A DNA stretch of 64,000 nt, taken from positions 4,051,001 to 4,115,000 of the forward strand of contig NZ_JAGGML010000001.1 of NCBI RefSeq assembly GCF_017875275.1, written 5' to 3'. This document shows, piece by piece, positions 26,012-35,044 of the stretch. Both the position numbers and the translations under genes were made by a program. Under the pieces are notes generated by a model. That model was not told where the DNA came from and searched no databases. It saw only the letters and a list, made by a program, of their open reading frames with translations. The stretch is from Xanthobacter flavus (lineage in GTDB: Bacteria > Pseudomonadota > Alphaproteobacteria > Rhizobiales > Xanthobacteraceae). Positions within the stretch are counted from its first letter, which is position 1. Every line of letters begins with the position of its first letter.

Positions 26012-27178
26012 ATGGCACGGACAGACGTGGTCATCGCCGGCTATGCCGAGACCAAGGTGGTCTACCAGAGCGGCCGGTCCGCCTATGATTTCGCCGGCCT
26101 TGCCTTGAGCGACCTGCTTGAGAAGAGCGGCATCGGGAAGGACGAGATAGACGGCCTCTCGGTGACGCTGGCGCTGAGCGAGGGCACCAATCCCTTCTTC
26201 GCCGTCTACATGGCGGATGCGCTCGGGCTGACCCCCACATGGCTTAACGCAGGCGGCATCGGCGGCTGCTCGGCGGCGGGCGGGGTCGCGCGGGCCATGT
26301 GGGCCATCCGCGAGGGTGCGTGCCGCATCGCGGTGGTCCTCTCCGCCGATGCGCCGAGCACCGCCTTCCGGGCGAACTACGGCGCCTACCGCCCGGAGTT
26401 TCAGGATCCGCAGGGCGTGCAGGGGCCACCGGCCACCTTCGGGCTGCTGATGAGCCGCTACGATCATCAGTATGGGCTCGATCCCCGCGCGCTGGGCAAG
26501 ATCGCGATCACCCAGCGAGAGCACGCGCTGCGCAATCCCAACGCCCTCGACAAATTCCGCAAGCCGCTGACGATGGACGATTATCTGGCGTCCCGATCGA
26601 TCGCCGATCCGCTGCGCGTGCTCGACTGCGTGATGTATTGCGATGGCGCCAACGCCTTCCTCGTGATGAGCGAAGAGGAGGCCCGGACCCGCGGCATCGA
26701 GAAGGTCGCTTATCCCACCGCCTATTCCGAGGTCACCAACCATAACGGCGCCGATCCGCTGGCCGATATCACCGAGAGCGGCTTCTACCGCATCGCGCCG
26801 AAGGTGTTCGCCAAGGCGGGCCTCACCCCCGCCGGCATCGGCATGTTCCAGCCCTATGACGACTTCACCATCGCCGTGCTGATGCAGCTGGAGGCGTTCG
26901 GCTTCTGCGGCACGGGCGAGGGCTCGGCCTTCGTGCGCGACACCGATCTCTCCTTCAGCGGAACCCTGCCGCTGAACACCGGCGGCGGCCAGATCTCGGC
27001 CGGCCAACCGGGGCTCGGCAGCGGAGGGCTGAACCTTGCCGAGGCGGTGCGGCAGCTCTTCGGCGAGGGGGGCGACCGGCAGGTGCCCGGGGTGCGCAAC
27101 GCGCTGGTCACGGGCATCGGCGTCATCCCCTACGGCCGCAACTGGGGTTGCAGCGCCGCGATGATCCTGGAGGTGTGA
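26012..27178 (+). CDS. Thiolase-like protein of the SCP2/Ltp2 type lacking the thiolase histidine
   Basis: A 388-residue thiolase-fold protein. The nucleophile position is present (C86 in GGIGGCSAAGG). Where thiolases have GHPxGATG, it reads AGQPGLGSGG, so Gln332 replaces the catalytic His. A QPYDDFTIAV box with Tyr282 stands where classical thiolases have NEAFA; tyrosines of this kind act in Ltp2-type aldolases. GGAGGT lies six bases before the ATG at 26012. It is followed one base later by an OB-fold protein, as in thiolase/DUF35 complexes that perform retro-aldol cleavage of steroid side-chain CoA esters. Retro-aldolase or scaffold function is therefore more likely than thiolysis, by inference. 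Confidence 0.87.
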   Translation: MARTDVVIAGYAETKVVYQSGRSAYDFAGLALSDLLEKSGIGKDEIDGLSVTLALSEGTNPFFAVYMADALGLTPTWLNAGGIGGCSAAGGVARAMWAIREGACRIAVVLSADAPSTAFRANYGAYRPEFQDPQGVQGPPATFGLLMSRYDHQYGLDPRALGKIAITQREHALRNPNALDKFRKPLTMDDYLASRSIADPLRVLDCVMYCDGANAFLVMSEEEARTRGIEKVAYPTAYSEVTNHNGADPLADITESGFYRIAPKVFAKAGLTPAGIGMFQPYDDFTIAVLMQLEAFGFCGTGEGSAFVRDTDLSFSGTLPLNTGGGQISAGQPGLGSGGLNLAEAVRQLFGEGGDRQVPGVRNALVTGIGVIPYGRNWGCSAAMILEV

Positions 27179-27179
27179 G

Positions 27180-27620
27180 ATGGCCGAAACCGAAGCACGG
27201 CCCGTGCCGGCCGCCAACCGCTACGTGCCCTCGCAGCCGTTCTGGGATGGCGCGCGGGAAGGGCGGCTGATGCTGCAGATGTGTCTCGATACGGGCCGTT
27301 TCCAGCATCCGCCCCATCCGCTCAGCGTCTACACCGGCAGCCAGAATGTCGCGTGGCGGCAGGTGAGCGGCCTGGGCACGATCTACGCCGTGACGGTTGT
27401 GCGCGTGCCGGGGCCTGGCCTTGCCGGCCGGCTGCCGCTGACCGTGGCCACGGTGGAACTGGCCGAGGGCGTCCGTCTCATCGCCAACATCATCGACAGT
27501 CCGCCCGAGCGCGTGGGCATCGGAGCCGCCGTGGAGCTGGCGTGGGACCCTCTCGCCGACGGCACGCCCTATCCCGCCTTCCGGACGCTGGCGCAGGGGG
27601 CGGCCGATGCTCAGGATTGA
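27180..27620 (+). CDS. DUF35-type OB-fold protein with degenerate zinc ribbon
   Basis: A 146-residue protein with the DUF35 architecture: N-terminal helix (SQPFWDGAREGRLMLQ), ribbon region, then an OB-fold (VSGLGTIYAVTVVR, GVRLIANI). Only one of the four zinc-ribbon cysteines is left (C35 in QMCLDTGRFQHPPHP); the second pair is absent, so zinc binding is doubtful. It begins one base after the thiolase-like stop, with GGAGGTG as its ribosome site, and overlaps the next gene by 14 bases. It is probably the obligate partner of the thiolase-like protein, providing the acyl-CoA binding face. Confidence 0.84.
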   Translation: MAETEARPVPAANRYVPSQPFWDGAREGRLMLQMCLDTGRFQHPPHPLSVYTGSQNVAWRQVSGLGTIYAVTVVRVPGPGLAGRLPLTVATVELAEGVRLIANIIDSPPERVGIGAAVELAWDPLADGTPYPAFRTLAQGAADAQD

Positions 27621-28761
27621 GAGCGAGGCGGAGCAGGCGTTCCGCCGCGAGGTGCGCGACTGGTACGCGGCCGAGCTTCCCGAAGAATTGCGCGACCTCA
27701 CTTTTCGGCCCGAGCCGGCGCGGGCGCTCGGCTGGTATCGCCGCCTGTCGCAGCGGGGATGGATCGCGCCCCACTGGCCGAAGACTTTCGGCGGCATGGG
27801 CGCCTCGCCGGTGGAGCAGGTGATCCTGATGGAGGAGGCCGCGCGCATCGGCGCGCCGGAGCTGCCGACCCAGGGGCTCAACCAGATCGGCCCGATCCTC
27901 CAGCGCTTCGGTACGCCCGAGCAGCAGGCGCGGCACCTGCCGGCGATCCTCAACGGGGATGTCATCTGGTGCCAGGGCTATTCCGAGCCCGGCGCGGGTT
28001 CCGATCTCGCCTCGCTGAGAACGCGTGGGCGCGTGGAAGATGACGAGATCGTCGTCACCGGCCACAAGATCTGGACCACATGGGGCCACCATGCGGACTG
28101 GATCTATGCCCTCGTGCGCACCAACGAGACCTTGCCCCGCCGGCAGGGCATCACCTTTCTCCTCATCGATCTGACATCGCCCGGCATCACCCGCCGCCCC
28201 ATCCGCACCCTCGCCGACGAAAACGAGTTCTGTGAGGTGTTCTTTGATGAGGTTCGCGTGCCCCGCGCGAACGTGGTGGGTCCGCTCGACGGCGGCTGGT
28301 CCATCGTGACCGCCCTTCTCGACGAGGAACGCATCCAACTCGGCGCGCCCTCTCACGCCCTGCGCGCGCTGGAGCGCGTGCGCCGCATGGCGCGGGCGCT
28401 GGGGCCGGCGCTGGGGGAAGCCGGGCATCTCATGGTGGCGGAGGCAGAGATGGAGGTGGCGGCGCTCACCGCGGCCTTTCTCCAGATCCTGACGGGCGTG
28501 GCCAGTGGCAAGGCGGGCGATCCCTCTGGCCTCAAGATCCTCTCCACCGAGACCACCCAGCGGGTGCTCGACATCGCCCAGGAGCTGGCCGGCTCCGCCG
28601 CATCGCTGAAGCTGCCCGAGCAGGTCGCGGGCGCGGTGATCGACTTCAGCGAGCTGTTCCTCCAGTCCCGCCGCCTGTCCATCTATGGCGGCACCAACGA
28701 GATCCAGCGCGGGCTCATCGCGGACCGCGTGCTGAAACTTCCAAAGGGAAAGCGGCCATGA
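27607..28761 (+). CDS. Acyl-CoA dehydrogenase, large subunit-like
   Basis: A 384-residue flavoprotein of the acyl-CoA dehydrogenase fold. The FAD/substrate box is WCQGYSEPGAGSDLASLRTR at about residues 121-140, followed by GHKIWTTWGHHADW. The C-terminal SIYGGTNEIQRG has Gly where MCAD-type enzymes carry the catalytic Glu (YEGT). An acidic pair, E240-E241 in LLDEERIQ, lies about where LCAD and isovaleryl-CoA dehydrogenase place their base. It overlaps the OB-fold gene by 14 bases and the next dehydrogenase by four (ATGA). The adjacent short homologue suggests a heteromeric enzyme, as known for steroid-type dehydrogenases. Confidence 0.92.
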   Translation: MLRIESEAEQAFRREVRDWYAAELPEELRDLTFRPEPARALGWYRRLSQRGWIAPHWPKTFGGMGASPVEQVILMEEAARIGAPELPTQGLNQIGPILQRFGTPEQQARHLPAILNGDVIWCQGYSEPGAGSDLASLRTRGRVEDDEIVVTGHKIWTTWGHHADWIYALVRTNETLPRRQGITFLLIDLTSPGITRRPIRTLADENEFCEVFFDEVRVPRANVVGPLDGGWSIVTALLDEERIQLGAPSHALRALERVRRMARALGPALGEAGHLMVAEAEMEVAALTAAFLQILTGVASGKAGDPSGLKILSTETTQRVLDIAQELAGSAASLKLPEQVAGAVIDFSELFLQSRRLSIYGGTNEIQRGLIADRVLKLPKGKRP

Positions 28762-29792
28762 TCGAGCCCACGCCCGAGCAGGTTCTCATGCGGGACAGCC
28801 TGGTCCAGCTTCTCGGCGACGGGGTGGCGCGGACCCGCTCCGCCGGCGAGGCGTGGCCCCGCATCGACCGGGCCCCGTGGGCGGACATCGCCGGCGCCGG
28901 CTGGCCGGGGCTGCTCGTGCCCGAGGCCTCCGGCGGATGGGGCGGCACCGCGCTCGACATGGTGATGCTGCTCGAAGGCGCGGCCGCGACGCTGGCGCCG
29001 GAGCCGCTGCCGGCCGTTCTCGCCATCGCTCCGCTCCTTGCCGCCTGCGAAAGCGCGGCCGCCGCCGCTCTGCTGGGGCAATTGGTCAGTGGGGAGGCGA
29101 TTGTTTTGATGGCCGAATCCGGGGCCTTTCCGCTGTCGCACGAGGCGGGCTTCGTGCTGTTCGACGCGCATTGGGCCGACGAGGTCATCTGCGCAGAAGG
29201 GGAGGGGGACGCCTTCCGGCTGGTTGCAGTGCCGGCCGCGGACCTTGCGGACGCGCCGTTGCGGCGGACCATAGACGGCAGCGGGCAGCGGGTCTTTTCC
29301 CTCCCCGCGGGCGCCGGGCTCGAACTGGCGCGAGGATGCCGGGCGGAGGCGGCCTATCATAGCGCCGTCAACCGTCTGCGCCTCGGCGCTGCCGCCAGCC
29401 TGATGGGTCTCGTACGCGGGGCGCTCGCCCTCACGATCGATTATCTCGGCGTCCGAACCCAGTTCGGCCAGCCCATCGGCTCGTTCCAGGCGCTCCAGCA
29501 CCGGGCGGCGTCCCTCCATGTTGCCCATACGGCGGGATGGGCGCTGGTGTGCGAGGCCGCCCTGAGCGTCGGTGGCGAAAAAGAGGGGATCGCCTGCGCC
29601 ATGGTCAAGGCGAAGGCCTCGTCCACCGCGCGCGACGTCCTGAAGGACTGCGTGCAGATGCACGGCGCCATCGGTTTTTCGGACGAATATGCGCTCGCCC
29701 CCCTGTTCCGCCGCGCCGTGACGCTTGCCTCCGCCTTCGGTACGTCTCAGGTCTGCCTGGGGGAGATCGGCAGCCTTCCGCGGTGCGCCTGA
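28758..29792 (+). CDS. Acyl-CoA dehydrogenase, short second subunit-like
   Basis: A 344-residue acyl-CoA dehydrogenase-fold protein, shorter than the usual 380-400. It retains the C-terminal helices with YLGVRTQFGQPIGSFQALQHR and VQMHGAIGFSDEYAL, but the middle beta domain is reduced and the YxGT box is replaced by SAFGTSQ, so no catalytic Glu is visible there. Its start overlaps the stop of the previous dehydrogenase, which argues for stoichiometric synthesis. It probably supplies half of the FAD or substrate site in an alpha2beta2 enzyme, by analogy with FadE pairs. It is the last gene of the unit, convergent with opgH. Confidence 0.88.
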   Translation: MIEPTPEQVLMRDSLVQLLGDGVARTRSAGEAWPRIDRAPWADIAGAGWPGLLVPEASGGWGGTALDMVMLLEGAAATLAPEPLPAVLAIAPLLAACESAAAAALLGQLVSGEAIVLMAESGAFPLSHEAGFVLFDAHWADEVICAEGEGDAFRLVAVPAADLADAPLRRTIDGSGQRVFSLPAGAGLELARGCRAEAAYHSAVNRLRLGAAASLMGLVRGALALTIDYLGVRTQFGQPIGSFQALQHRAASLHVAHTAGWALVCEAALSVGGEKEGIACAMVKAKASSTARDVLKDCVQMHGAIGFSDEYALAPLFRRAVTLASAFGTSQVCLGEIGSLPRCA

Positions 29793-29825
29793 CGGCCCCT
29801 GATCCCGGCGCTCCGCACGTCGCGC

Positions 29826-31949
29826 CTATCGGAGGGACAGCAGGCGCCCAAGGGCATGATCGTCGGCGAGGGCCGCGGCCTTTTCCCTGGCTGTGAGCAA
29901 CGCGAGCGCCTCGGCCCGCGTGGGCGCGTCCTCCACCTTGGCGCGCGCGACGAGGCGGTCAGGGCGGAAGTCCCCGGGCAGGCGCTTGCCCTGCGCGGGC
30001 AGCGCATCGCGATGGAAATCGAGGAGGTCCGCATCGCCGGCAAGGCGCGCGACGGCCTCCATGGAGCCGCTCGTTCCGGCGAGGCTCGCGCGCAGGTCCG
30101 CTACCGCACGCAGCACCAAAGGCGGCTGCTGCGCCTCCGGCGTCTCAAGAAGCCCCCCGGGAGGGCGTGGGCGGCTGGTCCACACCGCCAGCGGCACCGC
30201 TGTGAGAAGGCCGAGGATCACCGGCGACATCCACGCCATCAGCGGCCAGGCGATGGCGGCGGTCGCCGCCGCGAAGCCGAGGCCGAGGAGGGTGTGGGGC
30301 AGGAAATGGCGAAAGGCCTCCCGCCAGCCGAGGCTGCCATCGTCCCGCCGCTGCGGATTCCAGCCGCCGTCCCGCCCCATGAGGATGCTGAACACCGCGA
30401 AGGACTGGGACACCATGGTCACTGGCGCCATGAGACCCGACAGGAGGATCTCGCTCATCATGCCGAGAAAGGTCCGCCCCGCGCCGCCGAAGCCGCGCCG
30501 GGCGGCGCCATCGCCCAGCATCAGCGCGTAGGCGATGAATTTCGGCAGCAGCAGCACCGCCATGGTGCCGCCGAACACCCAGGCGGCGCGCACGGGGTCC
30601 TGCGCCGGCCAGACGGGGAAAAGGGCGAAGCCGGAGGGAAAATAGTCGGGCGGCACGAAGCGCGCCTGAAGCGAGGTCAGAAGGCCCGCGAGCAGCATCA
30701 TCAGCCACAGCGGCGCCGAGACATAAGAGCCGATGCCGGTGAGCAGATGAATGCGGCTCGCGAAGCTGAGTCCGCGCACCGGCAGCACCGCCCCGTGCTG
30801 GAGATTGCCCTGGCACCAGCGACGGTCGCGGACGGCGAGATCGGTGAGGGAGGGGGGGCCTTCCTCATAGCTGCCGGGAAGGCCGGCCACCATGTGTACG
30901 CCCCAGCCCGCCCGCACCATCAGCGCCGCCTCGACGAAATCGTGGCTCAGGATATGCCCGCCGAACGGCTTGCGCCCCTTGAGATGGGGCAGGCCCGCCG
31001 CGCCGGCGAAGGCGCGGGTGCGGATGATGGCGTTGTGGCCCCAATAATTGCTCTGGGGCCCATGCCACCAGGCAAGGCCCTGGGCGATGAGGGGGCCATA
31101 GAGGCGTCCGGCGAATTGCTGGAGCCGGGCGAACAGCGTGCGCCCGCCGACGATCACGGGCAGCGTCTGGATCAGCCCCGCCTCTGGCGTGCGCTCCAGC
31201 GCGTCGGCGAGGCGGACAATGCAATCGCCGGTCATCACGCTGTCGGCGTCGAGGATGAGCATGGCCTCGTAGGTCGCCCCGAACCGCGTCACCCAATCTG
31301 CGATATTGCCCGCCTTGCGGTCCGTGTTCTGCGGACGGCGGCGATAGAAGAAGCGGCCGCCGGTCCGCTGGCGCAAGGCGAGAAAGGCGGCTTCCTCTGC
31401 CACCCACACGTCCGCGTCGGTTGTGTCGCTGAGGATGAACACATCGAACAGGTCGGCGCGCCCGGTTGCCTCCAGCGAGCGCCATGTGGCCTCCAGCCCG
31501 GCGAAGACGCGGTTCGGCTCCTCGTTGTAGCAGGGCATCAGGAGGGCGGTGCGGATGGTGGGGGCGGGCAGGGGGGCGCCCGGATCGATGCCCAGCACCT
31601 TGCGGCCCGAGAGAAGGCTGATGGCGCCGCCGATCGCGTTGGTGAAGGCAAGGCCGATCCACGCGAAAAGGACGACGAACAGCACCAGCACGGCGTATTC
31701 GAGGTAGGTGAGGCCGCCCACGTCCAGCACCTTGTACATCTCGTAGGCCGCGAGGCCCGTGAGCGCCATGGCGCCGCCGAACACGAAGGCGCGGCGGGCG
31801 ATCAGCGTCGGGCTGAGCCGCGTCCCGGCCCCGACCCGCTCCGGCCTGCGCCAAAAGTCCTGCGCCGGCATGGCGAGGGGCGCTTCGGGGGGCAAAGCAG
31901 GCTCCGGTGCCGGCCGGGTGACCGGAGGCACGTCCGCTAGGGCGTCCAT
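29826..31949 (-). CDS. opgH: Osmoregulated periplasmic glucan glucosyltransferase OpgH/MdoH
   Basis: A 707-residue inner-membrane GT2 glycosyltransferase that polymerises glucose from UDP-glucose for osmoregulated periplasmic glucans. Family motifs are MPCYNEEPNRVFAGL, the substrate box DADSVMTGD, and RRWCQGNLQH (the QxxRW-type site). Two N-terminal membrane segments precede the catalytic domain and about five follow it. It is shorter than the 847-residue E. coli protein, mainly at the termini, as is common in alphaproteobacteria. The ATG at 31949 overlaps the end of the upstream opgD/G gene by 13 bases, so the pair forms one operon. Confidence 0.95.
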   Translation of the reverse strand: MDALADVPPVTRPAPEPALPPEAPLAMPAQDFWRRPERVGAGTRLSPTLIARRAFVFGGAMALTGLAAYEMYKVLDVGGLTYLEYAVLVLFVVLFAWIGLAFTNAIGGAISLLSGRKVLGIDPGAPLPAPTIRTALLMPCYNEEPNRVFAGLEATWRSLEATGRADLFDVFILSDTTDADVWVAEEAAFLALRQRTGGRFFYRRRPQNTDRKAGNIADWVTRFGATYEAMLILDADSVMTGDCIVRLADALERTPEAGLIQTLPVIVGGRTLFARLQQFAGRLYGPLIAQGLAWWHGPQSNYWGHNAIIRTRAFAGAAGLPHLKGRKPFGGHILSHDFVEAALMVRAGWGVHMVAGLPGSYEEGPPSLTDLAVRDRRWCQGNLQHGAVLPVRGLSFASRIHLLTGIGSYVSAPLWLMMLLAGLLTSLQARFVPPDYFPSGFALFPVWPAQDPVRAAWVFGGTMAVLLLPKFIAYALMLGDGAARRGFGGAGRTFLGMMSEILLSGLMAPVTMVSQSFAVFSILMGRDGGWNPQRRDDGSLGWREAFRHFLPHTLLGLGFAAATAAIAWPLMAWMSPVILGLLTAVPLAVWTSRPRPPGGLLETPEAQQPPLVLRAVADLRASLAGTSGSMEAVARLAGDADLLDFHRDALPAQGKRLPGDFRPDRLVARAKVEDAPTRAEALALLTAREKAAALADDHALGRLLSLR

Positions 31950-33448
31950 CGGTAGAGCCAGGTTTCGGTCAGGGGCACGTCGCCCTTGAAGAGGCGCGCC
32001 CTGAGTTCCGAGAGGTTGGCACCCTTGGGCTCGAACGCGAAGGAGAGGCGCGCACCGGAGATTTCCGGATTGGGCTGGAGCACCACATCGCGCACCTCGC
32101 CGGCGCTCGCCGAGACATCGAGCCGGATGCCGTCCGGCGTCAGCCCCGCCATGGGCCCGTCCACCAGATCGATGACGAAGAGCCGACGCTCGTCGGTGCC
32201 GCCCGCCCGCGTTCCGGCGACGCGGCCGAGGGCGGGCGGTGTCGGCATGTCCCAGACCCAGTGCAGGCGATAGGTGTAGGTGTATTCACTGCCCTTGCGC
32301 AGGGTGTCCCTGGGGCGCCAGAAGGCGACGACATTGTCGTGGACCTCCTGCGGGGTGGGAATTTCCACCAGATGCACCGCGCCCTCGCCCCAGTCGCCGA
32401 TGGGCTCCACCCACACGCTCGGGCGCTTCTCGTAGCGCGCTTCCAGATCCTGATAATCGAAGAAGGAGCGCTGGCGCTGCATCAGGCCGAAGCCGCGCAT
32501 GTTAGAGCCGGCGAAGACGCTGATCTGCAGGCGTCCCGGGTTGGCGAGCGGCCGCCAGAGTTGCTCTCCGGTTCCCTCGGAGATGGCGAGGCCCTCCGCG
32601 TCGCGGACGGCGGGGCGGAAATCGTCGAAGCCGGCATGGTCGGCCGGGCCGAACAGGAACATGCTGGTGAGCGGCGCGATGCCCGCCTCGGCGAGATCGG
32701 CACGGGGATAAAGCGCCATCTCCACCGTCATCACCGTGGCGTCGCCGGGCCGGATGGTGAAGCGATGGGCGGCCGTGGCGCTCGGGCTATCCAGCAGGGC
32801 GTGAACGACGATGGAGGGCACGTCCGGGCGCGGCTGCTCCACATAGAAGGCCTTGAACACCGGAAATTCCTCGCCGGAGGCTGCGGCGGTCTTCACCGCA
32901 AGGCCGCGCGCGGAAGTGCCGTAGCCTTGCCCCTTGGCGACGGCCCGGAAATAGCTCGCGCCCTGGAAGACGGCGATCTCGTCGAGATAATCGGGCCGGT
33001 TGAGCGGGCCGTGCAGTCTGAAGCCGGAGAAGCCGAGGTCGGTGCCACCCTGCGGCGCCTTTACGCCGTGCTCGAAGCGGAACAGGCCGGGATCGTAGGC
33101 GATGCGGCTGGCACGGCCTTCGGCCACCACAAAGACATCCACCTGATCGCGGAACAGGAAGCCCCGGTGCAGGAGCTGCATCTCGAACGGCAGCCGCTGC
33201 CCCCGCCAGATGGAGCGGTCCGCGTTGAAACGGATGTTCCGGTAGTCGTCATAGCTGAGCTTGTCGAGTTCCGCCGGCAGGGACTGGTTGCCCTGTTTGA
33301 AGGGCTTGGCGGCAAGCTGGCGCGCCATGTTCCGCACCGTTTCGGCGTCGAACCGCTCGCCCTCCTGGGCGTGCGCGGGAAGAGCCGCGGCGGCCTGAAG
33401 CGCGGAGATCGCGGCCGCGCCCAGCATGAAAGTCCTGCGGTCGAGCAA
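31937..33448 (-). CDS. opgD: Periplasmic glucan biosynthesis protein OpgD/OpgG with Tat-type signal
   Basis: A 503-residue MdoG/OpgG-family protein with its beta-sandwich sequence (FNADRSIWRGQRLPFEMQL, and IEIPTPQEVHDNV-like segments). A TTG start at 33448 is chosen: GGAGGG lies upstream at normal spacing and the resulting N-terminus, LDRRTFMLGAAA, is a twin-arginine signal like that of OpgD. Starting at the ATG at 33427 would remove the arginine pair. The signal ends near ALPAHAQ. It acts in the periplasm on the glucan made by the co-transcribed OpgH. The Tat signal favours the OpgD name over OpgG. Confidence 0.92.
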   Translation of the reverse strand: MLDRRTFMLGAAAISALQAAAALPAHAQEGERFDAETVRNMARQLAAKPFKQGNQSLPAELDKLSYDDYRNIRFNADRSIWRGQRLPFEMQLLHRGFLFRDQVDVFVVAEGRASRIAYDPGLFRFEHGVKAPQGGTDLGFSGFRLHGPLNRPDYLDEIAVFQGASYFRAVAKGQGYGTSARGLAVKTAAASGEEFPVFKAFYVEQPRPDVPSIVVHALLDSPSATAAHRFTIRPGDATVMTVEMALYPRADLAEAGIAPLTSMFLFGPADHAGFDDFRPAVRDAEGLAISEGTGEQLWRPLANPGRLQISVFAGSNMRGFGLMQRQRSFFDYQDLEARYEKRPSVWVEPIGDWGEGAVHLVEIPTPQEVHDNVVAFWRPRDTLRKGSEYTYTYRLHWVWDMPTPPALGRVAGTRAGGTDERRLFVIDLVDGPMAGLTPDGIRLDVSASAGEVRDVVLQPNPEISGARLSFAFEPKGANLSELRARLFKGDVPLTETWLYRWTP

Positions 33449-33604
33449 TGCGTCCCTCCGCCCCCGGTTGTTCGGACATGCCTCGGCGGCCTGCTGGGAG
33501 GAAGCCGCGAAGGACGGTCCGGGTTCCCCGGCGGGAGCGCGACATTGGGTCTCGCTGGCGGGGGCGGGGCGTCAAGGTTCGTGCCGAGCGCGGATTTCGA
33601 CCGG

Positions 33605-35035
33605 CTACCTGGCCTGTGTCGGGGCCGACGAGGCCGCCTCGGCCAGCGCCCGCACGCCCGGCCGGTAGGCCTTCCCGGTCGGTCCGGTGGGGAGCGCGGC
33701 CACCACATGGATGGCGTCCGGCACCTTGAACCGCTCGATGCGCCCCGCGCACCACGCGCGCAGATCCTCGGCAGAGGCCGTGCTTCCCGCGCGCAGCACC
33801 ACGGCGGCGTGGAGCGCCTCGCCGAGGCGCGGGTCGGGCACGCCGGCCGCGAGGGCCTGGGCGACGGCGGGATGGGCGCAGAGCACGGTCTCGATCTCGG
33901 CCGGCGCGATCTTGTTGCCGCCGCGCGAGACGATTTCCTTGATGCGCCCCACGATCTCCACGCACCCGTCCATGCGCCGCCGCGCCACGTCGCCGGTGCG
34001 GAAATAGCCGTCGCGGAAGGCGGCCTGCGTGAGGTCCGGATTGTCGAGATAGCCGAGCATGCCAAAGGGCGTGCGGATCAGCAGTTCGCCCGGCGCGTCC
34101 GGCCCCGACCCAGTGGCGCCGGCAGCGGGGTCGTCCGAGATGAGATAATCGACACCGGGCGTCGGCCGGCCGATGGAGCCGCGCCCGCTCTCGGCCTCGG
34201 CCGGCCTGAGACAGAAGTCGCAGGAGCCGGTCTCGGTGAGACCGTAAAGGTCGAACACGCCGGCATCCGGCAGCTGCGCCGCGATGGCCCCGGCCAGGTG
34301 TGTCCCCAGCCCTTCGCCGCCGGTGAGGATGGCCCGCAGGCGCGGCGCTGGCACATCGCCTTCGCCGAACAAGGTGCGCAGCATGGAGGGGACGGTCGCG
34401 AGGACCGTGGCCTCGGGAAGGCGCGCCTTGAGGCCGGCGGGCGAGAACTTGCCCACGAGATCCAGCCGCGCGCCGGTCTTCAGCGAGAGCAGGGCCACCC
34501 ACAGGCCGAAGATGAAGATGAGCTGGAGTGGCAGCACCACCCTGTCGCCCGACGTTAGGGCGAGCAGGCCCTGAAGCGCATCGAGCTTTCCGGCGAACCG
34601 GTCGTGGCCGAGCACCACGCCCTTGGGCTTGCCGGTGGAGCCGGAGGTGAAGACGATGAGCGCCGCGCCGTCGAGCAGGGGACGGGCGGGCGGTGCCGCC
34701 TCCGCGATGCGGGTCACCGTCGCATCGGACACGAGAAAGCGGGCGCCGGTCTGTTCGAGGATGGCGGCTCGTGTCGTCTCGGCCGCACCGGCGTGGAGCG
34801 GCACCGCGACGCCACCCGCCTGCCAGACCGCGAAGAAGGCGGCAAGATCGGCTGCGCGGTTGGCGACGGCGACGATCACCGGCTCGTGCGGCTCGAGCCC
34901 GTCCGCCCGCAGCCGCGCGGCGAGCGTAGCGGCGGCCGCCCGTAAGGCGTCGGCCGTGTGCATCGCGCCGCCGTCCTCGGCGACGGTGCCGGCCGCTTCG
35001 TCCAGGATGCGGCAGAGCGCGCCCGTCTTCGCCAT
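33605..35035 (-). CDS. AMP-forming acyl-CoA synthetase
   Basis: A 476-residue adenylate-forming ligase. The P-loop motif IVFTSGSTGKPKG is near residues 131-143, with DLYGLTETG, YFRTGDVARR, GRIKEIVSRGGNKI and the C-terminal catalytic region LPTGPTGKAYR. The N-terminus is shorter than in fatty-acid ligases, as in benzoate/ferulate-type and fluorinase-type members. ATG at 35035 is used because GAGGGG is five bases upstream; a GTG at 35038 is too close. It follows the enoyl-CoA hydratase by 9 bases in the same operon, together with an MFS transporter and a LivK-like protein. Confidence 0.92.
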   Translation of the reverse strand: MAKTGALCRILDEAAGTVAEDGGAMHTADALRAAAATLAARLRADGLEPHEPVIVAVANRAADLAAFFAVWQAGGVAVPLHAGAAETTRAAILEQTGARFLVSDATVTRIAEAAPPARPLLDGAALIVFTSGSTGKPKGVVLGHDRFAGKLDALQGLLALTSGDRVVLPLQLIFIFGLWVALLSLKTGARLDLVGKFSPAGLKARLPEATVLATVPSMLRTLFGEGDVPAPRLRAILTGGEGLGTHLAGAIAAQLPDAGVFDLYGLTETGSCDFCLRPAEAESGRGSIGRPTPGVDYLISDDPAAGATGSGPDAPGELLIRTPFGMLGYLDNPDLTQAAFRDGYFRTGDVARRRMDGCVEIVGRIKEIVSRGGNKIAPAEIETVLCAHPAVAQALAAGVPDPRLGEALHAAVVLRAGSTASAEDLRAWCAGRIERFKVPDAIHVVAALPTGPTGKAYRPGVRALAEAASSAPTQAR

Positions 35036-35044
35036 CACGGCCCC

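Noticed and set aside
32261-34558. A 765-residue open frame on the plus strand
   Set aside because: It runs antisense across opgD/G and the AMP-forming ligase, has biased composition and no recognisable motif.
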